Assembly: GCA_015662815.1 (NCBI GenBank)
Contig: DQTK01000097.1
Span: forward strand, 1 to 6,248
Direction of reading: 5' to 3'
Origin: Aquifex aeolicus
Lineage (GTDB): Bacteria > Aquificota > Aquificia > Aquificales > Aquificaceae
Length of the DNA: 6,248 nt
The number at the start of each line of letters is the position of its first letter. Position 1 is the first letter of the stretch. This document shows positions 1 through 5,457 of this stretch, in pieces. A model generated the notes under the pieces. That model worked only from the letters and a program-made list of their open reading frames with translations. It searched no databases and was not told the origin of the DNA. The position numbers and the translations under genes are program-made.

Positions 1-73
1 AAAAAACGAAAAGCCATTTTGCGTAGTTATTAGGTATCGGAAGGATTTCATGCTCTACGAAAAAATTAAACAT
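1..73 (-). CDS. N-terminus of a probable GGDEF-type protein, cut by the window edge
   Basis: An ATG at 73 opens a frame that stays open to the left edge, giving 24 residues. The segment HEILPIPNNYAKW resembles the 'iPPtPeNYa.Wy' motif often found near the N-terminus of diguanylate cyclases with a C-terminal GGDEF domain; no catalytic domain is inside the window. The ATG overlaps the end of the preceding 32-codon frame (shared ATGTTTAA), and a stop lies two codons upstream in this frame, so it is the only start available. No ribosome binding site is seen. I suspect this is the continuation of the 66-164 frame after a one-base slip in the six-A run, rather than an independent gene. The family assignment rests on one short motif. 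Confidence 0.4.
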   Translation of the reverse strand, partial: MFNFFVEHEILPIPNNYAKWLFVF

Positions 74-164
74 TTTTTATTATTTCTTTGAGATTTTTCT
101 TATCTTCTTGGGTAAGTTCTTCACCATTACGAATTTTTTCATAAATACCACATTTAGCTTCCAT
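66..164 (-). CDS. 32-residue ORF, probably the detached start of the downstream GGDEF-like gene
   Basis: An ATG at 164 starts 13 bases after the trmFO stop on the same strand and gives a charged 32-residue peptide (MEAKCGIYEKIRN, then a helical stretch ending LKEIIKNV). An in-frame TAA sits two codons upstream, so this start is fixed. The peptide ends just after a run of six A's. Removing one A joins it in frame to the 1-73 reading frame, giving KEIIKMFNFFVEHEI with no break in helical character. It has no family match I recognise as a free peptide. It could be a separate small gene translationally coupled to the next one, a gene read by transcriptional slippage, or a broken gene. There is no clear Shine-Dalgarno sequence. 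Confidence 0.4.
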   Translation of the reverse strand: MEAKCGIYEKIRNGEELTQEDKKNLKEIIKNV

Positions 165-177
165 TCTTTATAAAATT

Positions 178-1515
178 TTAGCAAACTCTAACTAACTGAC
201 TCTGTATAAGGTTGTTATCTTTTATCCATTTTTCCATACTTTTTAATGCCTTTTCAGCCATGAATTCCTTTCTTTTCCTTTTATCTTTAATTTTTTTCTT
301 CAATGATGGAAGTAATCCGAAAACGGGATTCATAGGTTGTAGTTCCCCTTCTTTGGTAGTAATGTATTTGACAAGTGCACCGAGCATAGTCTCCTCAGGC
401 GCTTGAATTAATTTTTCTCCTCGTGCTAATCTACCTGCATTTATACCGGCTAAAATACCCGTAGCAGAGGATGCAACGTAACCCTCTACTCCTGTAATTT
501 GTCCCGCAAAGAATATGTTTTCCTTCTTTCTTAAATTAAGAAATGGGGTTAAAACCTTATTGGACTGAATAAAGGTATTCCTGTGCATAGAGCCCAACCT
601 TACGAATACAGCATTTTTCAGACACGGAATTAATCTGAAAACTCTCTTTTGCTCCTTGTAAGTTAGCTTTGTTTGGAAACCCACTAAGGAAAGAAGGGTT
701 CCCTCTTTATTTTCCTTTCTGAGTTGAACTACCGCAAAGGGTTCCTTGCCTGTTTCTGGGTCTATCAATCCTACTGGTCTCATGGGTCCGTAAAGAAGGG
801 TTTTGTAACCTCTTTGAGCCATTTCCTCTATAGGTAGACAACCTTCAAAGTGCACCGCTTTTTCAAAATCTTTTGGCTCTACCTTTTCTGCTTTGAGAAG
901 TTCTTCGTAAAATACCTTGTATTCCTCTTCCGATAGCACACAGTTGAAATAATCCTCTCCTCCTTTGCCGTATCTTGAGCCCCAAAAACCCTTACTGAAA
1001 TCTACGCTTTCCGCATCTACTATAGGAGCTATTGCATCGTAAAAATAAAGCGTATCGTATCCTATGAGCTCCTTAATCTTTTCAGATAAAGCTTGGGAAG
1101 TAAGAGGGCCCGTAGCTATTATAACGATGTCATCTTCCGGTATTTCTTTTATTTCTTCTCTGATAACCGTTATATTGGGATGATTTTCTATCTTTTCGGT
1201 AATATATTCAGAAAATATTTTTCTATCTACTCCGAGAGCTCCACCTGCCGGAACCCTGGAAACAGATGCAGCTTCAATAACCAATGAACCGAGCATTTTC
1301 ATTTCCGCCTTTAGTAGTCCTGCACCGGTTGTGAGTTCTAATCCTCCTAACGTATTACTACATACAAGTTCTGCTAGATTTCCCGTTCTATGGGCAGGGG
1401 TCATTTTTTTAGGTCTCATTTCGTAAAGTATTACCTTATGTCCTTCGCTAGCTAAACGCCATGTAGCTTCGGAGCCTGCAAGTCCGCCACCGATAACTAT
1501 TACTCTTTCCTTCAT
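178..1515 (-). CDS. trmFO: TrmFO, folate/FAD-dependent tRNA (uracil-54-C5) methyltransferase
   Basis: This cytoplasmic enzyme (formerly Gid, a GidA relative) makes 5-methyluridine at position 54 in the T-loop of tRNA, using 5,10-methylenetetrahydrofolate as carbon donor and FADH2 as reductant. The 445-residue product is of normal family length. Residues 5-15 (VIVIGGGLAGS) form the FAD-binding Rossmann loop and E32 of LYEMRP is the usual acidic end of beta-2. Two cysteines match those of characterised TrmFO enzymes: C52 in LVCSNTLGG and C226 in FEGCLPIE. The C-terminal flavin region carries FFAGQITGVEGYVASSATG at 335-353. The ATG at 1515 places the Rossmann fold at the extreme N-terminus as expected; no strong Shine-Dalgarno is present. 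It is divergent from kdsB across 32 bases, and the 32-codon frame follows 13 bases after its stop. Confidence 0.97.
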   Translation of the reverse strand: MKERVIVIGGGLAGSEATWRLASEGHKVILYEMRPKKMTPAHRTGNLAELVCSNTLGGLELTTGAGLLKAEMKMLGSLVIEAASVSRVPAGGALGVDRKIFSEYITEKIENHPNITVIREEIKEIPEDDIVIIATGPLTSQALSEKIKELIGYDTLYFYDAIAPIVDAESVDFSKGFWGSRYGKGGEDYFNCVLSEEEYKVFYEELLKAEKVEPKDFEKAVHFEGCLPIEEMAQRGYKTLLYGPMRPVGLIDPETGKEPFAVVQLRKENKEGTLLSLVGFQTKLTYKEQKRVFRLIPCLKNAVFVRLGSMHRNTFIQSNKVLTPFLNLRKKENIFFAGQITGVEGYVASSATGILAGINAGRLARGEKLIQAPEETMLGALVKYITTKEGELQPMNPVFGLLPSLKKKIKDKRKRKEFMAEKALKSMEKWIKDNNLIQSQLVRVC

Positions 1516-1547
1516 CGTTTCTATGAATTTAAACTAAAGTTTTTAAA

Positions 1548-2270
1548 ATGAGAAGGTTAATAGTCATTCCTGCAAGATTAGGTTCTACAAGGTTAAAAGA
1601 AAAACCACTGAGAAGAATTCTCGGTAAACCTCTTATAAGATGGGTTGTTGAGAACTTAAAAAAAACAGGTCAGGAGCTACTGGTTGCAACGGATAGTGAA
1701 AAGATAAAAGAGATTGTAGAAGACTTGTGCGAGGTTATACTTACTCCTTCCGAAATCCCTTCCGGGAGTGATAGGGTTCTCTATGTCGTAAAGGATTTAA
1801 ATGTAGACTTAGTAATAAATTACCAAGGTGATGAACCCCTTGTTTATAAGGAGGATATAGAGAAAATTTTTAAGGCCTTGGAGGAAGGAAATGAAGTAGT
1901 TACATTGGCTACCCGGGATAAAAAAGCTTACAAACGCCCTGAAGACGTAAAGGTTGTAATTGACAATAAAGGATATGCCGTTTACTTTTCCCGCGCTCCT
2001 ATTCCATATTTTAGAAAGAAAAGTGATTTTTACCCCTTAAAACACATAGGAATTTACGGATTTAGGAAAGAAACTCTCATCAAGTTCGGTTCGCTACCGA
2101 AATCTACCCTTGAAGAAATAGAAGGTCTTGAACAGCTAAGGCTTTTAGAAAACGGAATAAAAATAAAGGTGATTTTGACAAATAACTTTTACCACGGTGT
2201 TGATACTGAAGAAGATGTAAAAATTATAGAGAAAATATTAAAAAAGGGTATTAGCAAGGAAGAACCCTAA
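1548..2270 (+). CDS. kdsB: KdsB, 3-deoxy-manno-octulosonate cytidylyltransferase (CMP-KDO synthetase)
   Basis: This enzyme activates KDO with CTP to give CMP-KDO and pyrophosphate, supplying the KDO transferase that builds the inner core of lipopolysaccharide; it acts in the cytoplasm. The 240-residue product is close to usual KdsB length. The nucleotide-binding start IPARLGSTRLKEKPL is at residues 7-21, the metal-binding QGDEP at 93-97, the KDO-pocket segment SRAPIPYFR at 148-156, KHIGIYGFRKE at 165-175, EQLRLLENG at 195-203 and the second acidic metal ligand in HGVDTEED at 216-223. The ATG at 1548 puts the conserved strand at residue 3. No clear Shine-Dalgarno is visible and the leader is only 32 bases from divergent trmFO. 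hypX follows after 10-16 bases, implying one transcript. Confidence 0.97.
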   Translation: MRRLIVIPARLGSTRLKEKPLRRILGKPLIRWVVENLKKTGQELLVATDSEKIKEIVEDLCEVILTPSEIPSGSDRVLYVVKDLNVDLVINYQGDEPLVYKEDIEKIFKALEEGNEVVTLATRDKKAYKRPEDVKVVIDNKGYAVYFSRAPIPYFRKKSDFYPLKHIGIYGFRKETLIKFGSLPKSTLEEIEGLEQLRLLENGIKIKVILTNNFYHGVDTEEDVKIIEKILKKGISKEEP

Positions 2271-2280
2271 AATTAAATTT

Positions 2281-3975
2281 ATGGGAATGAAAATTTTGTT
2301 TCTTTGTTATAGATTCAATTCTCTTTCTCAGCGTTTATATTGTGAACTTACAGAAAGAGGACATGATGTTTCAATAGAACTCGACGTTCACCCGGAGCTT
2401 ACGATAGAAGCTGCCGAGATTTACAAACCTGATTTAATAATAGCTCCTTTCTTGAGAAGAAAGATTCCCGCTGAAGTTTGGAAAAAATATAAAACCTTGA
2501 TTGTTCATCCCGGACCTCCCGGGGACAGAGGTCCACACGCGATAGATTGGGCTATTCTTAACAACGCTAAGGAGTGGGGTGTGATGCTTATAGAAGCATC
2601 GGAAGAATACGATGCAGGCGATATATGGGCATACAGAACTTTTCCCATGAGGTTTGCAAGAAAATCAAGTATATACAGAAATGAAGTTACAGAAGGAGCC
2701 GTTGAGTGTGTATTAGAAGCTTTAGAAAAGTTTGAAAGGGGAAACTTTGAACCTATTCCCCAGAGCGGAGAATTCACTTGGAACAGGATAGATAGGGAAG
2801 ATAGAAGAATAGATTGGGAAAAAGACGATACTCAAAGGGTTTTGAGGAAAATATACGCATCCGACAGTCAACCGGGTGCTATAGGAATTGTGGAAGGAAA
2901 CGAGTACTATCTTTACAACACTTATCCCGAGGAACAGTTAAAGGGAAAACCTGGAGAAGTTTTGGCCCACAGAGATGAAGCGATATGTATAGCCACTAGG
3001 GACGGAGCAGTCTGGATTACACACCTGAGAGAGGTTAAAAAGGAAAGTATTAAATTGCCAGCGCTTAGGGTACTTCCCCATTTATCAGACAAAGTTCAGG
3101 AATTAGTTATAAAACCGTGGGAAAAAGTGGATTTTAAAACTTACAGAGAAATTGAATATGTAGAGGAAGAAGAAATTGGGTACATATACTTTAGGTTTTA
3201 CAACGGTGCTATGTCTACCGAGCAGTGTTATAGACTCCTTGAAACAATAAGATACGCTAAAAAAAGACCTATTAAAGCGATAGTTTTATTAGGACAGGAG
3301 GATTTCTTTTCGAACGGAATGAATTTGAACACGATAGAACATGCGGCAAGTCCGCCAGATGAGAGCTGGAGAAATATAAACGCAATAGACGATGTGTGTG
3401 AGGAAATACTAAAGACTACCGATAAATTAACAGTTGCAGGTATGCAAGGAAATGCCGGTGCGGGGGGAGTTTTTATGGCTTTAAACTGTGACCTAGTATA
3501 TGCCAGAAAAGGTGTGGTATTAAACCCCCACTATAAAAATATAGGAAATCTATACGGTTCCGAGTTTTGGACCTATATACTTCCGAAAAGGGTCGGATTA
3601 GATAAAGGGAAGGAAATAATGGACAACAGAATGCCTATAAGTTCTTCTGTAGCCTTTAAGGTAGGACTAATAGACGGTGTTTTCGGAAAAACTCCTTCGG
3701 AGTTTAGAGAAATTTTAAAGAATAAGATAAAAGAATTTATAAACTCAGCCGATTACAGTAAGTTTATTGAAAATAAAAAGAGAGAAAGAACTAATCCCAA
3801 ATGGTTAGAAAAAATCCAAAAAGCCCGTGAACATGAACTTGAGAAAATGAAACTTAATTTCTACGGTTTTGACACAAGTTATCACATCGCCAGATATTAC
3901 TTTGTTCACAGAAAACCTCATTTTAGAACTCCCCCTTATCTTGCAAAGCACAGAAGGAAGGTAAATATAGATTGA
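2281..3975 (+). CDS. hypX: HypX (HoxX), CO-producing [NiFe]-hydrogenase maturation enzyme
   Basis: HypX makes the CO ligand of the [NiFe] active site under oxic conditions. Its N-terminal domain moves the formyl group of 10-formyl-THF to CoA, and its C-terminal crotonase-like domain splits formyl-CoA to CO and CoA. The 564-residue frame shows both. Residues 4-165 are formyltransferase-like, with HPGPPGDRGPHAIDW (76-90) and YDAGDIW (110-116); H76 and D111 align with the catalytic His and Asp of methionyl-tRNA formyltransferase, but the Asn of that enzyme's N-x-H is I74 here. Residues about 200-290 resemble the formyltransferase C-terminal barrel. Residues about 298-560 are crotonase-like, with oxyanion-hole segments FFSNGMNLN (342-350) and GNAGAGGVF (390-398). 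A second ATG at 2287 (MKILFLCY) is the more likely start: counted from it, Y418 and E428 become Y416 and E426, the active-site numbers I recall for A. aeolicus HypX. No Shine-Dalgarno decides it. Confidence 0.95.
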   Translation: MGMKILFLCYRFNSLSQRLYCELTERGHDVSIELDVHPELTIEAAEIYKPDLIIAPFLRRKIPAEVWKKYKTLIVHPGPPGDRGPHAIDWAILNNAKEWGVMLIEASEEYDAGDIWAYRTFPMRFARKSSIYRNEVTEGAVECVLEALEKFERGNFEPIPQSGEFTWNRIDREDRRIDWEKDDTQRVLRKIYASDSQPGAIGIVEGNEYYLYNTYPEEQLKGKPGEVLAHRDEAICIATRDGAVWITHLREVKKESIKLPALRVLPHLSDKVQELVIKPWEKVDFKTYREIEYVEEEEIGYIYFRFYNGAMSTEQCYRLLETIRYAKKRPIKAIVLLGQEDFFSNGMNLNTIEHAASPPDESWRNINAIDDVCEEILKTTDKLTVAGMQGNAGAGGVFMALNCDLVYARKGVVLNPHYKNIGNLYGSEFWTYILPKRVGLDKGKEIMDNRMPISSSVAFKVGLIDGVFGKTPSEFREILKNKIKEFINSADYSKFIENKKRERTNPKWLEKIQKAREHELEKMKLNFYGFDTSYHIARYYFVHRKPHFRTPPYLAKHRRKVNID

Positions 3976-3989
3976 TAATCTGTGATGGA

Positions 3990-4435
3990 TTACCTGATAT
4001 CTTCTTCTCCTTCTATAACCTTCCCCACCTTTTTCATCAGTAGAAGCAGAAAACCTATAGTTAGTTTTACTTCAGGGTTTCTTAATTCTTTAAAAGCCTT
4101 CCACATACTCATCCTCAGTTTTTTCCTTTTCGCTTCCAGGAAGGCTTCATAGTTTGCCCTTGCTAATGATTTTAAGTTTCCAAATTCCAGAATGCTTACT
4201 AATTCGCCAATCATAAACTTTAACTTTTCGGTGTGTTCTCTAATGTGGGCTTCCCTCATTCCACCGGAGCTATACACCGCCGTTTTCAAATATTGACATA
4301 TGTATGTAAAACCTCTGCGAAGTATACAAGAGTATCAATACTGTTCAAGAAAGTTAACAAGCGCTTTATATTATCCGGATTAGAAAAATATTCCTCTATT
4401 AGTTTATCCTCAGGTTGCCTTAAAAATACGTACAT
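3990..4435 (-). pseudogene. DUF1641-family gene interrupted by a frameshift
   Basis: A frame with a good ribosome binding site starts at ATG 4435 and runs 49 codons to TGA at 4286-4288 (MYVFLRQPEDKLIEEYFSN... ending HTYVNI). A second frame, open from a TTG at 4289 that overlaps this TGA, continues 99 codons to TAA at 3990. It carries the hallmark of DUF1641 (PF07849), KELRNPEVKLTIGFLLLLMKK, near its C-terminus. One extra T in the ATTT run at the junction would fuse both into a 148-residue protein of plausible family length, helical throughout with no signal peptide. DUF1641 proteins have no established activity; members often lie near formate dehydrogenase, sulfide:quinone oxidoreductase or hydrogenase genes. 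The gene is convergent with hypX (14-base gap). The 99-codon part alone could still be expressed by TTG reinitiation, so inactivity is an inference. Confidence 0.6.
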
Positions 4436-4443
4436 ATCCCAAA

Positions 4444-4449
4444 CTCCTT
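4444..4449 (-). promoter_or_regulatory. Ribosome binding site of the broken DUF1641 gene
   Basis: AAGGAG lies 8 bases before ATG 4435, an optimal Shine-Dalgarno arrangement and one of the few clear ones in this window. It fixes the true 5' end of the DUF1641 gene upstream of the frameshift and argues against the TTG at 4289 as the original start. It also overlaps the stop codon of the upstream remnant (4448-4450), as in translationally coupled gene pairs. Confidence 0.65.
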
Positions 4450-4696
4450 ATTTATGCAAATTTTGACCTATACGTTTTAAAGCCAAAAGAGTGAAAGTTA
4501 AAGCTCTTTGGATATCTTCATCAGTTAAAGCCCTTTATACTTGTTCTGTAATTATTTTCCAAGGACTGATTTTGATAATGGTTGTAGTAGATAAAATGGG
4601 GAGGATATCGGATATATGGTTTGCATCCGACAGAGAGTTGAGGAATTGTTTTCAAAAGTGAAGATTTTTAGAACTGAGTGGCTGGAGAAACTTCAT
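4448..4696 (-). pseudogene. Remnant of a second DUF1641-like gene with two in-frame stops
   Basis: A single frame starts at ATG 4696 and runs 83 codons to TAA at 4448, interrupted only by TGA at 4652-4654 and TAA at 4535-4537. The segments read MKFLQPLSSKNLHF, then a 38-residue piece containing FLNSLSDANHISDILPILS, then RALTDEDIQRALTFTLLALK and a short tail. The last piece fits the DUF1641 C-terminal pattern (acidic turn, 'iqraL.f.L..lK.iG') and parallels RNPEVKLTIGFLLLLMKKVG of the neighbouring gene. The two genes were probably a coupled tandem pair, since the stop of this one overlaps the ribosome binding site of the next. Neither stop has context I would take for selenocysteine or recoding. 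The call depends on a short pattern, so the family is tentative. Confidence 0.45.
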
Positions 4697-4865
4697 TTGT
4701 TTGCTTGTTTACCTCTTTGCTTTGGGGGTTGCTCCCTTTGTTGTACCTTAATTTCTCACCCGGCGTATTAATTCTTTAACAGAATATATAGATGCTAATT
4801 TTAAAAGTCATCTATTAACACTTCTCATATCCACAAGGAAGTTGAACCTTCAATCTTATTTTTCC

Positions 4866-5212
4866 TGGTGGAGGCGGCGGGAATCGAACCCGCGTCCGAG
4901 GACGGCGGCCACATCCGAGGCTCTACAGGCTTAGCCCGTGTTTTAGGTTTCCCTTCGGGTTGCCCACGGGCAAGCTACCCGAAGGTAGCACGGGTTCCGG
5001 TGTCAGCTACCCGGTCCCGTGCAACCGGGTAGCCCGAGCGGGTATTTCTGACGCCCTCCGGAGAGCCACCCGCAAACCCTCCGGGGACGCGCTGCCTGTT
5101 AATTAGGCAGCGAGAGCGAGTTCAGCTTCGGGAAGTGTTTCGATGGCTGTTACGGGAGCCACCCGGCCTGCTCCTCGGGGACCGCCAGTCCCCGTCGAAT
5201 CCTTTCGCCCCC
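4866..5212 (-). ncRNA. ssrA: tmRNA (SsrA, transfer-messenger RNA)
   Basis: tmRNA rescues stalled ribosomes and tags the incomplete protein for proteolysis, working with SmpB and EF-Tu. The 5' end GGGGGCG (5212-5206) pairs over 7 bp, with one G-U, with CGCCTCC before an encoded 3' ACCA (4866-4869). GGATTCGACGGGG follows the 5' acceptor strand, and GGGTTCGATTCCC forms the T arm; both are tmRNA signatures. The tag reading frame ends ...PEAELALAA before TAA at 5103-5105. Downstream are pseudoknot stems including a 9-bp stem (5007-5015 with 5024-5032) and a GCTACC-TTCG-GGTAGC hairpin (4974-4989), a UUCG tetraloop. It is about 347 nt, one-piece rather than permuted. GC content is far above that of neighbouring genes, as expected for structural RNA in a hyperthermophile. 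Confidence 0.97.
5103..5147 (-). other. tmRNA proteolysis-tag reading frame
   Basis: The frame ends in GCT GCC TAA and encodes the hydrophobic LALAA-type degron typical of SsrA tags. If the resume codon is GCC at 5147, preceded by GTAACA (similar to TAGTC before GCA in E. coli), the encoded part is AIETLPEAELALAA. If it is CCC at 5132, the encoded part is PEAELALAA and the tRNA-borne alanine gives APEAELALAA, the form I recall being listed for A. aeolicus. The end of the tag is certain; its start is not decided by the sequence. Confidence 0.7.
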
Positions 5213-5235
5213 TTACCTACATTCTAAAAATATAA

Positions 5236-5262
5236 ATTATATCTCTATTCAAACTGTGTCAA
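5236..5262 (-). promoter_or_regulatory. Promoter of ssrA (sigma70-type)
   Basis: On the minus strand a perfect -35 TTGACA (5262-5257) and a perfect -10 TATAAT (5241-5236) are separated by 15 bases, shorter than the optimal 17. Transcription would start near 5228, leaving a leader of about 16 bases before the mature tmRNA 5' end at 5212, to be removed by RNase P activity. The AT-rich promoter abuts the GC-rich RNA sharply. Confidence 0.75.
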
Positions 5263-5318
5263 GAAAAGTAATTCATCGAATTTGCCCGGAACAAATTCCT
5301 ACACACACTTTTATCTTA

Positions 5319-5451
5319 TCATCCATTGAGCTCAATATCTGGGCACCTAACAAACTTGAATTTCAAAGCAAACTTTAAAATATCTTCATTCCCTCTACTC
5401 CTACCTACAAGCGTTTATATCCGTATTTATCACTAACTTTAGTTCCTGCAA
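5319..5451 (-). pseudogene. Relic of a VapC-like PIN-domain gene
   Basis: Starting 6 bases after the pstA stop, one frame reads LQELKLVINTDINACR (5451-5404) and meets TAG at 5401-5403. The next frame continues RSRGNEDILKFALKFKF and then VRCPDIELNG to TGA TAA at 5316-5321. A 4-base tandem duplication (TAGG TAGG on this strand, 5400-5407) sits exactly at the junction; removing one copy restores a continuous 43-codon frame. The pattern 'lklViDTNi..a..srGn...iL..al..kf.lv.sPeI' is the N-terminus of PIN-domain ribonucleases of toxin-antitoxin type (COG1569-like). The first catalytic Asp of the family's DTN appears as N (INTD). The rest of the domain, about 90 residues, is absent or unrecognisable before the ssrA promoter. 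It is not functional as a toxin; assignment is from pattern only. Confidence 0.5.
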
Positions 5452-5457
5452 TTCCTT

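Noticed and set aside
2505..2777. Minus-strand 90-codon frame inside hypX
   Set aside because: Antisense shadow of a strongly conserved coding region; no family features.
3974..3993. Possible bidirectional terminator between hypX and the DUF1641 gene (TAATC...GATTA)
   Set aside because: A 5-bp AT-rich stem with no U-run; too weak, especially at high growth temperature.
4578..4750. Plus-strand frame from ATG 4578 (27 codons to TGA, then a hydrophobic stretch to TAA near 4750)
   Set aside because: It lies antisense to the DUF1641-like remnant, is interrupted by TGA, has no family match I recognise, and the hydrophobic run is what the complement of a Lys/Gln-rich stretch would give.
4666..4770. 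Minus-strand open stretch of about 35 codons (RINTPGEKLRYNKGSN...) upstream of the 4448-4696 remnant
   Set aside because: No start codon, hydrophilic low-complexity composition and no recognised family; it is out of frame with the remnant.
4836..4865. Possible terminator after ssrA (GAAGGTTCAACTTC)
   Set aside because: Only a 4-bp stem and no following T-run on the minus strand.
4805..5040. Plus-strand open frames running into the tmRNA (for example SWWRRRESNPR)
   Set aside because: This is the usual spurious translation across the complement of a T arm and acceptor stem of a tRNA-like gene.
5265..5324. Short minus-strand ORF MDDKIKVCVGICSGQIR with two cysteines
   Set aside because: Only 17 codons, no ribosome binding site, and it lies between the PIN relic and the ssrA promoter; not supportable as a gene.
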